Counted from the stretch's first letter, positions 16,819-29,089 are shown. The stretch: 64,000 nt of DNA from DATEAV01 sp964575425 (GCA_964575425.1 CAZNRD010000006.1:1-64000), one strand, 5' to 3'. The notes: generated from the letters alone by a model not told the origin. Program-made: numbers and translations.

Positions 16819-17016
16819 GATGGGTTGGGATGAGGTCGCGCCCTTGCAGCCGAAGGCCACGCGTCTCTTGCACGACCTCGGCTCGCCTTGTGACTGCGCC
16901 GTGTCATCACCCGAGATCGGTTGAGGCCCACGACGATCAAGTCGGGCCCTGCCTCTCAAGATGAATCCGTGTTCTCATGTCTGCGATGGCAAGTGCTTCT
17001 CTGAGCTGCGAGTGAG

Positions 17017-17814
17017 ATGTCCGAGTCACGAATTGCCAAGCGCGATACCCGCCCTTCCGCGGGAATGGCGCGGTCCGTCTTGCGAGCGTTGGCGCTGTTG
17101 GAGGCCGCGGCGGAGGGAGTCCACGACCTGGAGGGACTGAGCGCGCGCGTCGGTCTGGCTCGAAGCACGGCCCACCGCCTGCTCACCACCTTGACGAAGG
17201 CTGGCTATCTGCGCTATTTGCCCCGCGCCGGCTACAGGCTGGGGCCCAGGCTGCTGGAATTGGGCTTTCGCGCGCACGGCGAATTGCACCTGCCCTCCCT
17301 GGCCCGTCCCTTCTTGGAAGAACTGGCCGAACTGACCCGGGAGACCGTCCATCTGGGCGTCCTCGATGGGGCCGAGGTGACCTACATCGACAAAGTGTCG
17401 GGGAAACGGGAGCTGCAGATGGCTTCCCGCATCGGCGCCCGCGTCCCGGCCCAGTCCACTGCCCTGGGCAAAGCCCTGGTCTCCACCCGGCCGCAGGAGG
17501 AATGGCTGCTCTCGTTCGTACCCGGCCTGCAGCGGACAGAGCGGACCATCAGCGATCCTGCCCGATTCGTGGAGGAGATCACCCGGGTGGCTCGCCAGGG
17601 GTATGCCCTTGATCTGGAGGAGAACGAAGAAGGAATCTGCTGCATCGCCGCCCCGATCCGGGACGCCGCGGGCGTGGGGGTGGCGGCGGTGAGCATTTCC
17701 AGCGCCGTGATCTACCTTGGCGAGGAAAGGATCCGCGAATTGGCCCCCCAGGTCGAGGCTGCGGCCCGGCGAATCTCCCATGAGCTTGGATGGACAGACG
17801 ATGAAGAACGCTGA
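17017..17814 (+). CDS. IclR-family transcriptional regulator
   Basis: A 265-residue regulator: N-terminal winged helix (about 15-80, with LSARVGLARSTAHRLLTTL as the recognition helix) and C-terminal IclR ligand domain (about 85-260, with SALGKALVSTRP-like and EENEEGICCIAAPIRD segments). IclR proteins sense small carboxylates such as glyoxylate, pyruvate or keto-deoxy acids. It lies 198 bp after the epimerase and overlaps the KDG kinase gene by 14 bp, so it probably controls this sugar-acid island. KDG-responsive KdgR regulators belong to this family. Confidence 0.92.
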   Translation: MSESRIAKRDTRPSAGMARSVLRALALLEAAAEGVHDLEGLSARVGLARSTAHRLLTTLTKAGYLRYLPRAGYRLGPRLLELGFRAHGELHLPSLARPFLEELAELTRETVHLGVLDGAEVTYIDKVSGKRELQMASRIGARVPAQSTALGKALVSTRPQEEWLLSFVPGLQRTERTISDPARFVEEITRVARQGYALDLEENEEGICCIAAPIRDAAGVGVAAVSISSAVIYLGEERIRELAPQVEAAARRISHELGWTDDEER

Positions 17815-18832
17815 TCGACCCGGCAGCAAGGAAGTGGTGACCTTCGGTGAGGTGATGATGCGACTTTCCCCACCAGGCCATTTGCGGCTCTCCCAGGTCT
17901 CCTCGCTGGAGGTTACCTACGGCGGCAGCGAGGCCAACGTGGCCATGTCGCTGGCGGGCTGGGGTGTGGCGGTGGAACACGTCACGCGCCTGCCGGAGAA
18001 CGACCTCGGCCGCGCTTGCTTCCGCTTCGTGCAGCAGTTCGGCGTCGGATTGGACCATGTGGCGTGGGGTGGTGACCGGCTGGGTCTGTACTTCTACGAA
18101 CTAGGCGCCGCCCAACGCCCCAGCACGATCCTCTACGACCGCGACCGCTCGGCCTTCGCCGCGCTGGAGCCTGGCATGCTGCCCTGGCAGCAGATCTTTG
18201 CCGATGCGGCCTGGTTTCACTGGACCGGCATCACCCCGGCCGTCTCTGCCTCCGCTGCCGAAGTCTGCGTGCAGGCGGCGCGAACGGCCCAGGAGATGGG
18301 GCTGACCGTTTCCTGCGACCTGAACTTTCGAGGGCAGCTGTGGGGGTGGGGAAGGCTCGCGAGTGAGGTGATGGCCGAGAGCCTCCCCTTTGCTCACGTC
18401 CTCATCGGTAACCCGACCAGCATCGCCGCCATCTTCGGCGTGGATGCGGGGCATGACGTGGAAGGCTGCCGCGCTGCGAGCGAGGAACTGGCCCACCGCT
18501 TCCCGGGCCTTCGTCTCATCGCCATCACCCTGCGCGGCGCGCGCTCCGCCAGCCACCACGCCTGGTCGGCGGTGCTGTGGACCCAGGACGCCCTCTTCGC
18601 TAGCCCCGGCTGTGAAATCCTCCCTGTGGTAGACCGGATGGGGGCCGGGGATGCCTTCACCGCCGGGCTGATCTACGGCCTGATCCGCTTTGGGGAGGAT
18701 CGGCAGCGAGTGCTCGATTATGCCGTTGCCGCTTCCTGCCTGAAGCATTCCATCTGGGGCGACTGCAACCTCACCACGGTGGCCGAAGTGGAGGAGGCAA
18801 TGCGATGTCTGCGGGCGGACCCGGGAGGATGA
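17801..18832 (+). CDS. kdgK: 2-keto-3-deoxygluconate kinase-like (PfkB family)
   Basis: A 343-residue ribokinase-family enzyme with N-terminal VTFGEVMMRLSPPG, the YGGSEANVAMSLAGWG sugar-binding segment and the C-terminal anion-hole/base motif DRMGAGDAFTAG. The VTFGEVMMRL and GGSEANVA phrases are typical of KDG kinases, which convert 2-keto-3-deoxy-gluconate to KDPG. It overlaps the IclR gene, supporting co-regulation. ATG 17801 is preferred; ATG 17780 in frame is possible. No classical KDPG aldolase (Eda) is in the window, so the RraA-like protein is a candidate for the next step. Confidence 0.88.
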   Translation: MKNADRPGSKEVVTFGEVMMRLSPPGHLRLSQVSSLEVTYGGSEANVAMSLAGWGVAVEHVTRLPENDLGRACFRFVQQFGVGLDHVAWGGDRLGLYFYELGAAQRPSTILYDRDRSAFAALEPGMLPWQQIFADAAWFHWTGITPAVSASAAEVCVQAARTAQEMGLTVSCDLNFRGQLWGWGRLASEVMAESLPFAHVLIGNPTSIAAIFGVDAGHDVEGCRAASEELAHRFPGLRLIAITLRGARSASHHAWSAVLWTQDALFASPGCEILPVVDRMGAGDAFTAGLIYGLIRFGEDRQRVLDYAVAASCLKHSIWGDCNLTTVAEVEEAMRCLRADPGG

Positions 18833-19066
18833 GTCGGGTCGCTGGTTGGCGGTCGTTCGAGCAATCCTGGATGCGGGCCTGGTCGCGTCTTGCACGGTGC
18901 GGATGCAGAGAGCACGGGTGGGACGATTCAGCCGTGTGTGGGCACCAGCCCCCGGGTTATCAAGCGTGCCCCGCGGGCTCTCCGGCAGCAGGACCTCTAC
19001 ACCCATCGAGATGTCCGGGAGTCGTCGCGAAATTGGGATGGGTGGCGCAAATCTGGAGGAATTCCC

Positions 19067-20506
19067 ATGAAGGCTGTGCGCTGGTACGATCATGTCGCGA
19101 TCAACCTGTTCTGGCTGGGCCTGAACATCCGCAACACTGCCGTGGGGTCGGTGTTCACGCCGTACCTGCTGGCGCTCTTTGTCGCCGAGGGCGAGCGGAA
19201 TACTGCTCTGGGCTTCATCAGCACGGCCGGATTGGTCATTGCCATGCTGGTGCAGCCTGCCGCTGGGCTGCTGAGCGACCGTTCCACCTGCCGCTTCGGA
19301 AGGCGCCGGCCTTTTCTCTTCGTAGGGACTGTGTTTGACCTGATCTTTCTGGCAGCCATTGCCCTTTCGGGCAACTTCTGGATGCTGCTGGCGGCGACGC
19401 TCCTGATCCAGTTCTCTTCCAACATCTCCCACGGCCCACTGCAGGGACTGATTCCAGATCTTGTGCCGGAGCAGCAGCGCGGGCGATCGTCCGCGCTTAA
19501 AGCCGTGTTTGAGCTGGTCCCCATCATCCTAGTCGGTTTCACGATTGCCCAGTTGGTCGGCAAAGGGCAGTTGGGCTGGGCGGTCTCTGTCACCGGTGCG
19601 GTGCTGCTGGCCGCCATGGTGCTGACGGTGATCCTCGTCCGGGAGCAGCCGCTCAAGGAGAAACCGAGCGCCTCGATCCGGGTTCCCATGCTGCGCGTGC
19701 TGGGCATGCTGGCAGGGATTGCCCTGGGCGGGCTGGCCGGCCTGATTGGAGGCGGCGCAATCGGCGGACTGGCGGGATTGGCGGCCTATCCGTTCGCTGG
19801 AAGGGAAACCGCTGTGATGGTTGCCATTGGCGTTGGAGGGTTCGTGGCGATGCTGGTGGCGGTGGTCGCCGGCGTTTGGTCTGGAACACGCGCCACCTTG
19901 GGTGAGGATGCGCGCCTCCACTCTTCCTTCACCTGGTGGGTGGTCAACCGGCTGCTGTTCTTGGCGGCGGTCACATCGTTTCAGGGTTTTTTGCCTTTTT
20001 TCCTGATGTACGCGTTCGGAGTGACGGCGGAAGAGGCCGCTGCCATGAATGGCAGCCTGATGACCATCATCGGGCTATTCATCTTGTTGTCGGCGCTGCT
20101 TGGAGGCTGGATCTCTGATCGCTTTGGGAAGAGAAGAGTCGTCGCGTACAGCGGGCTGGTGGCAGCTCTCGGCGGGTTCCTCGCGCTGGGGGCAATCTGG
20201 TTTCCCGCGATGGGCCTTATCTACGCAGCGGGCGCGATCATCGGGATGGGAACGGGTCTGTTCATGACCGCCAACTGGGCATTGGGAACAAGCCTGGTGC
20301 CACGTGATGAGGCGGGCCGCTATCTCGGCGTCTCCAATCTGGCGGGTGCCGGAGCCGGGATGATCGGCAAGGGCATCGGTGGCCCGGTTGCCGATGCTCT
20401 CAACCATTACGCGCCAGGATTGGGATACTTCGGCATCTTCGCCAGTTATGCCCTGCTTTTTGCGATGAGCACAGTGAGTCTGATTGCAGTCCGGGAGTCC
20501 AGGTAG
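19067..20506 (+). CDS. GPH/MFS-type sugar transporter
   Basis: A 479-residue transporter with 12 predicted helices. The loop RSTCRFGRRRPFLFVGT after TM2-3 and GWISDRFGKRRVV in the second half are the paired MFS loop motifs. The arrangement resembles glycoside-pentoside-hexuronide cation symporters and SLC45 sucrose carriers. A long Gly/Ala-rich insert (LAGIALGGLAGLIGGGAIGGL) between the two halves is unusual. GGAGG is 7 bp before ATG 19067. The gene is followed directly by the hydrolase, with the TAGTG overlap. Likely substrate: a sugar or glycoside. Confidence 0.85.
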   Translation: MKAVRWYDHVAINLFWLGLNIRNTAVGSVFTPYLLALFVAEGERNTALGFISTAGLVIAMLVQPAAGLLSDRSTCRFGRRRPFLFVGTVFDLIFLAAIALSGNFWMLLAATLLIQFSSNISHGPLQGLIPDLVPEQQRGRSSALKAVFELVPIILVGFTIAQLVGKGQLGWAVSVTGAVLLAAMVLTVILVREQPLKEKPSASIRVPMLRVLGMLAGIALGGLAGLIGGGAIGGLAGLAAYPFAGRETAVMVAIGVGGFVAMLVAVVAGVWSGTRATLGEDARLHSSFTWWVVNRLLFLAAVTSFQGFLPFFLMYAFGVTAEEAAAMNGSLMTIIGLFILLSALLGGWISDRFGKRRVVAYSGLVAALGGFLALGAIWFPAMGLIYAAGAIIGMGTGLFMTANWALGTSLVPRDEAGRYLGVSNLAGAGAGMIGKGIGGPVADALNHYAPGLGYFGIFASYALLFAMSTVSLIAVRESR

Positions 20507-21363
20507 TGAGCCCGGTCCTCTTGCTGCTCGTTCCGATCGGCCTGGTGCTGGCCGTGGGGTTGAGCCTCTCCTTCCATTTGACCCGCCGCCACCATCTTGC
20601 CGCGGTCCACAACCCGGCGGAATACGGCCTCCATTCAGAGGATGTCTGGTTGACGACAGCGGACGGGCTGAATCTGCGCGGTTGGTGGATCCCAGCCCGC
20701 GGCTCCGATCGGGCGGTGGTGATCCTGCACGGCCACGGCGGAAGCATGGACTTCGACGCCCACCGCGCCCCTGCGTTTCACCGGGCCGGGCTAGGGGTGT
20801 TGTTGATGGACTTCCGCGCCCACGGCCGCAGCCCAGGAAGGCTGGCGACGTTCGGCTACCTGGAGCGGTGGGATGTGCTTGCGGGAGTGGAGTATCTCAA
20901 AGGTCGCGGGATGCGTCGGATCGGGCTGTTGGGCTTTTCCTACGGCGGAATGGCCGCCATGCTGGCTGCGCCGCTGAGCCCCGACATCCATGCCGTAGTC
21001 AGCGATGGGGGCCCAGCCCGGCTGCGGACAGCGATTACGGGCCGGGGCATGGAACTACATCTCCCCCGCTGGCTGGCCGCCTTCCTGGCCTGGCTGACAA
21101 TCGTCATCACTTCGGTCCGCCTGGGCGTGAATCTCTCACAGTACGAAACAGTCCGTTGGGTAGGCAGGATTGCCCCGCGCCCCATCCTGCTCATCCACGG
21201 TGAGCTGGATCCATACTGCTGCGACTTTGACGACTTGGTGAGCGCAGCAGGTGAACCGAAGGAGGTCTGGCGCCTCCCCGGCGTCGGACACACCAAGCCC
21301 TGCGAGGCCTCTCCCGAAGAGTATGTCCGCAGGGTGACCGCGTTCTGTGAGCGGTGGCTGTGA
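20506..21363 (+). CDS. alpha/beta hydrolase with N-terminal anchor
   Basis: A 285-residue serine hydrolase. Residues 3-23 form a membrane anchor. The oxyanion motif is HGHGGS (75-80), the nucleophile elbow is GFSYGG (143-148, Ser145), and HGELDP and VGHTKP supply the Asp and His. The start GTG overlaps the stop of the transporter by one base (TAGTG), so translation is coupled. Being coupled to a sugar transporter suggests it removes acyl groups from an imported sugar, but the substrate is unproven. Confidence 0.85.
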   Translation: MSPVLLLLVPIGLVLAVGLSLSFHLTRRHHLAAVHNPAEYGLHSEDVWLTTADGLNLRGWWIPARGSDRAVVILHGHGGSMDFDAHRAPAFHRAGLGVLLMDFRAHGRSPGRLATFGYLERWDVLAGVEYLKGRGMRRIGLLGFSYGGMAAMLAAPLSPDIHAVVSDGGPARLRTAITGRGMELHLPRWLAAFLAWLTIVITSVRLGVNLSQYETVRWVGRIAPRPILLIHGELDPYCCDFDDLVSAAGEPKEVWRLPGVGHTKPCEASPEEYVRRVTAFCERWL

Positions 21364-21369
21364 ACGAAG

Positions 21370-22446
21370 ATGCTGCGACTGCGCTTCCCTGAGCAGGGCT
21401 GGCAACAGGTTGAGCGCGCCTGGTCGGCCTGGTGGGCGGGGGAGTTGGAACGTCCGCTGGTGGTGCTGGAGTGCGTGGAGCCGGAGCACCAGCGCGAGCC
21501 CCACTATTCCAGCACCTTCCTGGGGAACTACCCGTTGGCCATGCCTGCCGAGGAGCTGCTGAGCGTTTTTATCCCCCGCCTGCAAGCCACCCACTATCTG
21601 GGCGACTCCTTCCCGCGCTTCTGGCCCAACTTCGGTCCGGGCATTGTCGCGGCCTTCGCCGGGGCGCAGGTCCGGCCCGCAGCAGACACCACCTGGTTCT
21701 ACCCGCTGCCGGTCGATTCCATCGCTGACCTGCGCGTGGTCATGGACTGGGAGAACGCGTGGTGGCAGCGTGTGGAGGAAGTCACCCGGGCTGCTGTTGC
21801 ATGCTGGGGCGGTCAACTGGTGGTGGGGTTCACCGACCTTGGCGGAAACCTGGACGTGTTGACCCACCTGCGTGGTGCGCTGCAGTTGATGGAGGATGTG
21901 GTCAAAGCGCCGCAAGAGGTGGATCGCCTGGTGCGCGAGACGACAGAGGTCTGGCTGGCGTGCTACGACCGCCTTTTCGAGTTGGTGGCGCCGGCCGGGC
22001 GCGGCCTCACCTGCTGGAGCCCCTGCTGGTGGCCGACGCGGGGATACATGCTGCAGAGCGACATGTCATTCAACATCTCCCCCGAGATGTTCGAGCGCTT
22101 TGCTCTCCCCGACCTCGAGGCCTGCTGCGCAGTCATGGACTGGGCGTTCTACCACCTGGATGGGGTGGGGCAGCTCCGCCACGTAGACAGACTCCTCTCA
22201 CTGCCCCGACTGCGCGGCACCCAGTGGGTGCCCGGCTACGGCAAGCCTGGACCCGAGCACTGGCTCCCGCTCCTCAAGCGCATCCGCGACGCCGGAAAAC
22301 TCTGCCAGGTGACCGTGTCGCCGCAGGGGGCATTGACCATCCTTCGCGAAATGGACTGCAGGGGATTCTGCTTCGTGATCGACGAACCGCCGCTCACCCC
22401 CGCTGAGGGCGCCGCATTCCTGCAGCAGCTGGAGCAGCCCCGGTAA
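21370..22446 (+). CDS. uroporphyrinogen decarboxylase-like protein
   Basis: A 358-residue protein of the URO-D/CmuA/MtaA TIM-barrel superfamily as it appears in polysaccharide clusters. Features are FGPGIVAAFAG, FTDLGGNLDVLTHLRG (a URO-D-like substrate strand), EVDRLVRETTEVW and the C-terminal barrel strands. It lacks obvious haem-pathway context. The enzyme class is used for methyl transfer and decarboxylation, but the role of these sugar-cluster homologues is not known. It follows the hydrolase by 6 bp and precedes the glycosidase by 4 bp, so it is certainly part of the operon. Confidence 0.75.
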   Translation: MLRLRFPEQGWQQVERAWSAWWAGELERPLVVLECVEPEHQREPHYSSTFLGNYPLAMPAEELLSVFIPRLQATHYLGDSFPRFWPNFGPGIVAAFAGAQVRPAADTTWFYPLPVDSIADLRVVMDWENAWWQRVEEVTRAAVACWGGQLVVGFTDLGGNLDVLTHLRGALQLMEDVVKAPQEVDRLVRETTEVWLACYDRLFELVAPAGRGLTCWSPCWWPTRGYMLQSDMSFNISPEMFERFALPDLEACCAVMDWAFYHLDGVGQLRHVDRLLSLPRLRGTQWVPGYGKPGPEHWLPLLKRIRDAGKLCQVTVSPQGALTILREMDCRGFCFVIDEPPLTPAEGAAFLQQLEQPR

Positions 22447-22450
22447 GGAC

Positions 22451-25093
22451 ATGTTTCGCCTCGCCCTCTGGCTCTTGGCCTCCGACTTCGTCCCGCCGGT
22501 GTACTTCCGCCTGATTGTCCGCCTTGCCGTGGCATACCTGAGACGCCGCCAGGCACGAGAAGCCCGCCGGCAGGTTGTCGCGCCGCCGCCCCAGCCGGCA
22601 CCGGCTGGGGCCCTGTACTTGGTGGATGGCTACCACGGCGGGGTGGTCTTCTGGGATTGGTTGGTTCTGCCTGAGGGAGGTCTCTGGTACGTCTTCAACT
22701 GGCCTCTGTGTGTGCAGCCGGCCGTCGAACGGGCCTTGCAGCATGACCGCTTGCGGGTGGTGCTCGACCTGGATGGCCACACCTATGAGGACATGGCCCG
22801 CAAGGCTCCGCAGGCGATCCGGCAGCTGAGAGAGGCAGTGAGGCTGGGCCGGCTGGAGATCGTGAACGGCACGTATGCCCAGCCTCTGGCCCAATCCACC
22901 AGCGGGGAATCGTTCGTACGTCAGCTCTTCTATGGCCTGGAGACCGTGCGTCGGGTGCTGGGAAGCCAGGTGACATGCTTCTACTCCCAGGAGCCGGCGT
23001 ATTTTCCCCAGCTTCCCCAAGTCCTGCGCGAATTCGGCTTTCGGGGGGTCGTCTTCCGCAGCCAGTGGGCGGCCTTCGGCACCGACCCGGCTCACGACGC
23101 CCCGGTGGTGCGCTGGCAAGGGCCCGATGGGAGTGTGATCCCCGCCATCCCCCGCTATGCATTCCAGCAGTACGACCGTCTGCGGGCGGAGCACCCGGGC
23201 TTGCCCTCCATGGCCATGGCCGCAGGAGATCGGGCGGATTGGGAACTGGCCAGTCTGGCAGCCTTTGAGTGCTCGGCCCGCGAAAGAGGGATTCCTGATC
23301 CCCTGGTCACTGACCTGAAGGATCCAAATCTGCCCGACGCACCGCTGCCCCAGGCGTCGGCCATAGCCGCCATGGAGAACGTCCGGTTTGTGACCCCAAC
23401 GGAATACTTCCGCCGGGCAGGGGAGCAGGGCCCATTGGTGCAGTACAGCCTGGACGACATTCCCAGCACCCTGCCATGGGGTCTGCAGGGGGAAATGATG
23501 GTCCGCGCCCGAGTCGACGCTGAGGATGCCCTGCTGGTAGCCGAGCGGCTGGACGCGGTCGCTTTTCGCCTGGGCCGAAGAAGTGAAGAAAGCAGCCTGG
23601 AGGAGGGCTGGAAGAGCCTGTGCCTGTCGCAGCACCACGACTTGCACGTCTGCGGTCCCTGGCACTCTCGACGACACGGCTGCTCCATGGCCGACGTGGC
23701 GATCGAATACGCCGCGCGGTCCCGGCAGAAGGCGGAGGAGGTGCGTGAGGTTGTGGCTGCCTGGTTGACCGAGCGCGCGAGCGGTGATGTCCTGGTGTTC
23801 AACCCCTCGCCCTGGCCCCGACGGGACTATGTCGAGGTGCGGATTGAGAAGCCCGGACTGTCGCCGACGGCCGTGGTCCTCACAGACGGGGAGGAGGAGA
23901 TCCCCTGCCAGGTGGTCGCGGCCGGGGATGGCACCTTGACGGTGGGCTTCGTCCTCGAGTTGCCCAGCCTTGGATACCGCTGCCTCCGTTGGAGCGCCCG
24001 ACCGTCGGTCCCTGAGACAGGGCTTTCTCGCAACCAATGGCACAAGGCGGAGGTCCACCCCGACGGCAGCCTGAGTGTCGAGGTCAATGGGCGGCCTGGG
24101 GTAACAGCCGGAGGCGAGCTGACAGTCTGGCGGGATGGGGCGTGGCACAGCTCTCGTCAGGCCATTCGGCGGGTGGAGCTGGTGGAGGACGGCCCGGTCT
24201 ACCGTCGATACCAGGTGGAAGGCAAGGTCGCCGGCGTGCCGTTCTCTCAGACATTTACCCTGTACCGGCGACTGGCTCGCATCGATGGATGCGTGACGCT
24301 GGATTTTGGGGATGGAACACACCTGGGCCCTCAGATGGAGGATGACCGGCCCGGACGGGCGATGGCCATCCAAGATGAGAAGAAACTGTGCCTGGCATTC
24401 CGTTCATCTCTCAGGCGGACGTGGTGCGACTCGCTGTTTCTGGTGACGGAGACCTCTGGGGATCGGATCGTCGGCCTGCGCTGGGTCGGACTGGAAGACG
24501 GTGAGGGGGCTGGGGTCGCTCTGCTGAACCGGGGAACGCCAGGGTACCACGTGGACCGCCAGGGTGGCCTGCTCCGCAACGTGCTCGCCTGGGGGCCACG
24601 GGAGTGGATCTACGCCAGTGACGATTCTATCCGCCGAGGCCGTTCCCGCTACACGGCGCTGCGAGGCCGCCATCGCTACCATCACGCCGTCTTCCCATAC
24701 GCCTCACGGCAGGATGCCCAGAGGGCAGCTATGGATTTTCATCTGCCCTGTCAGAGTTGGTGTCTGCCTCGATCGACGAGTGGGCCACTGGAGACCCGGT
24801 CCTTCCTGAAAGTGGAGCCGGAGACGGTTCTGGTGACGGCCCATTATGTCCACCGCGGCCGCGCGGTCCTCCGGCTGTGGAATCCCTCGCCGCGGGAGAC
24901 CCTTGCCACGGTCCGTGTTGGGGATGAGGAAAGAACCGAGGCGGTAGACATGGCGCTGCAAGCAAAGGGCCCTGCGCTGCCCGACGGCCGAATACCTTTG
25001 CGCCCTTGGGGAGTCCAGACCGTGGTGGTGACCCAGGAAGGATCGGGGGCGAATTCCCCACGAGTTGAGCCCATCATCGGCCGGGCAGCTTGA
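22451..25093 (+). CDS. GH38-type alpha-mannosidase-like glycosidase
   Basis: An 880-residue protein with the glycoside hydrolase 38 layout: N-terminal (beta/alpha)7-like catalytic half (HTYEDMARKAPQAI, ETVRRVLG and EPAYFPQLPQVLREFGFRG, the last matching GH38 polysaccharide-strand signatures), the mid-domain SQHHDLHVCG (about 393-402, zinc/active-site His region), then beta-sandwich domains (DVLVFNPSPWPRRDYVEV). A hydrophobic segment at 3-25 may be an anchor. It should cleave alpha-mannosides or related glycosides, but specificity cannot be fixed. It is the last gene of the island, with a 165-bp gap before the valS promoter. Confidence 0.8.
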   Translation: MFRLALWLLASDFVPPVYFRLIVRLAVAYLRRRQAREARRQVVAPPPQPAPAGALYLVDGYHGGVVFWDWLVLPEGGLWYVFNWPLCVQPAVERALQHDRLRVVLDLDGHTYEDMARKAPQAIRQLREAVRLGRLEIVNGTYAQPLAQSTSGESFVRQLFYGLETVRRVLGSQVTCFYSQEPAYFPQLPQVLREFGFRGVVFRSQWAAFGTDPAHDAPVVRWQGPDGSVIPAIPRYAFQQYDRLRAEHPGLPSMAMAAGDRADWELASLAAFECSARERGIPDPLVTDLKDPNLPDAPLPQASAIAAMENVRFVTPTEYFRRAGEQGPLVQYSLDDIPSTLPWGLQGEMMVRARVDAEDALLVAERLDAVAFRLGRRSEESSLEEGWKSLCLSQHHDLHVCGPWHSRRHGCSMADVAIEYAARSRQKAEEVREVVAAWLTERASGDVLVFNPSPWPRRDYVEVRIEKPGLSPTAVVLTDGEEEIPCQVVAAGDGTLTVGFVLELPSLGYRCLRWSARPSVPETGLSRNQWHKAEVHPDGSLSVEVNGRPGVTAGGELTVWRDGAWHSSRQAIRRVELVEDGPVYRRYQVEGKVAGVPFSQTFTLYRRLARIDGCVTLDFGDGTHLGPQMEDDRPGRAMAIQDEKKLCLAFRSSLRRTWCDSLFLVTETSGDRIVGLRWVGLEDGEGAGVALLNRGTPGYHVDRQGGLLRNVLAWGPREWIYASDDSIRRGRSRYTALRGRHRYHHAVFPYASRQDAQRAAMDFHLPCQSWCLPRSTSGPLETRSFLKVEPETVLVTAHYVHRGRAVLRLWNPSPRETLATVRVGDEERTEAVDMALQAKGPALPDGRIPLRPWGVQTVVVTQEGSGANSPRVEPIIGRAA

Positions 25094-25258
25094 TCCCAGG
25101 TTCGGGGGTGTCGACCTTCTCCGGGATGATTGCCCGTGCGTGGCAGCGCCGTAGCCAGGCAGATGCACCTCGACCGCTTTGTGCATCCGCCAGCGGCCGG
25201 GCCGTGCCGTGCCGCCTGGTTCGAAGTGGTGGCGTCTCTCGCTCCGCGCCGCTTTCGC

Positions 25259-25288
25259 TTGACCGATACTGGACCGGTCTGCTATACT
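25259..25288 (+). promoter_or_regulatory. promoter of the valS T-box leader
   Basis: TTGACC (25259-25264), an 18-bp spacer and TATACT (25283-25288), giving a start near 25295. The preceding stretch 25094-25258 shows nothing recognisable. Confidence 0.65.
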
Positions 25289-25294
25289 GTCACC

Positions 25295-25575
25295 AATCTT
25301 CTCTACAGATGCCGGGAGGAGTAGGCGGAAGGGGCTGGTCAGAGACGGAGGGCCGAGGGCTGAGAACCCCCTCCAGCTGCCGCCGCCGAACGTCGCCCGG
25401 AGCAGCGCCGAAGAAACCCGGCCAGGCCGGGGAGTAGACCGGTGCGGGTCTGCCCGTTAGCGCAGGGCCCCGATCGTTGTCGGGGCGGAGAGAGCGCCGG
25501 CCAGTCCGGCGAAGCGAGGTGGTACCGCGGAGCCGCCCTCCGTCCTCGTCGACGGAGGGCGCTTGCTTCTCAGGG
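25295..25575 (+). promoter_or_regulatory. T-box riboswitch (valine) upstream of valS
   Basis: The conserved T-box GAGGTGGTACCGCGG lies at 25516-25530. Its TGGT (25520-25523) would pair with the uncharged tRNA end ACCA, matching tRNA-Val with discriminator A. A perfect 10-bp terminator stem (25535-25544 with 25551-25560, loop CTCGTC) follows, then GCTTGCTTCTC. The likely specifier is the valine codon GTC at 25392-25394 within GAACGTCGC of stem I. Uncharged tRNA-Val should favour the antiterminator and allow valS transcription. Confidence 0.85.
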
Positions 25576-25737
25576 GAAAACAGGGGAGTGGCAGGGCGCT
25601 GGCCGGCCCCGGGACACGACAGCGGCGGCGAGCGGCTCGCCGGAGGCATGGGCCGCAGGCGAGCCGCGAGACGGACAACGATTGACGATACGCTGAGAGG
25701 GAATCCGCCGAGCCGAGCACCGGAATCGAGGCATCCA

Positions 25738-28419
<2,682 letters not shown>

Positions 28420-28436
28420 GCGGCAGGGCGGAAGAG

Positions 28437-29069
28437 ATGCCTGGCAAAGACTCTCCGGAATGCCGAACGGAACCGCTGACGATGCGGGCCGTCTTTCCCG
28501 GCCTCGCATTCGTGGTTGTCTTGGACGTGGCGACGGTCGCGGGTTGGCTGCCAGAATGGCGGGTTCTTGCCGTCGCCTGGCCATGGGTCCTGGCGGCGCT
28601 GCCGTGGATCACACTGGTCGTCCTGAGGGCGTCCCCCAAAGCGCTGGGATACGCGCGCCGACGAGCGGTGCTCGACTACGGATGGGGCATGGTGGCCGGA
28701 GGTATCTGGCGCGGGCTGAGCCTGGCGCTGAACCTCTCCGCCGCCTCCAGCGCCGATGTGCTGGGATGGCCAGGCACACTCTTGGCGGGATTGGTCTGGA
28801 TCCCGCTGGTCGAGGAGACGTTCTTTCGCGGCTATCTGGGTCGGGCGTTGGTCCGGCGCCTGGGTCCGTTCGCCGGCATAGTGGTGCAGGCTGTCCTGTT
28901 CACGCTGACGCCGGTGCATTGGGCCCAAGGGGGCCTGCATCTCATCAGTATCTTTGGATTTGGGCTGGTGGCGGGGTGGCTGACGGAGGCGCGCCGAACG
29001 CTGTGGTCGGCCTGGGGCGCCCATGGCTTCGCCAACGTGCTGCCCTGGCTGTTGCTGCGGATGATCTGA
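28437..29069 (+). CDS. CPBP-family intramembrane metalloprotease
   Basis: A 210-residue membrane protein with about six helices. The CPBP/Abi motif EETFFRGYLGRAL supplies the Glu-Glu-x3-Arg, and two later His-containing helices (TPVHWAQGG and WGAHGFANVLP) complete the metal site of Rce1-type proteases. The substrate is unknown; such proteins process prenylated or lipoprotein-like substrates or confer bacteriocin immunity. The gene starts 17 bp after valS and is probably cotranscribed. ATG 28482 is an alternative start. Confidence 0.88.
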   Translation: MPGKDSPECRTEPLTMRAVFPGLAFVVVLDVATVAGWLPEWRVLAVAWPWVLAALPWITLVVLRASPKALGYARRRAVLDYGWGMVAGGIWRGLSLALNLSAASSADVLGWPGTLLAGLVWIPLVEETFFRGYLGRALVRRLGPFAGIVVQAVLFTLTPVHWAQGGLHLISIFGFGLVAGWLTEARRTLWSAWGAHGFANVLPWLLLRMI

Positions 29070-29089
29070 AAGCCCAACGGCCCGTGTGA

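Noticed and set aside
25477..25737. Upstream extension of valS
   Set aside because: It would translate the T-box antiterminator region; the family N-terminus starts at ATG 25738.
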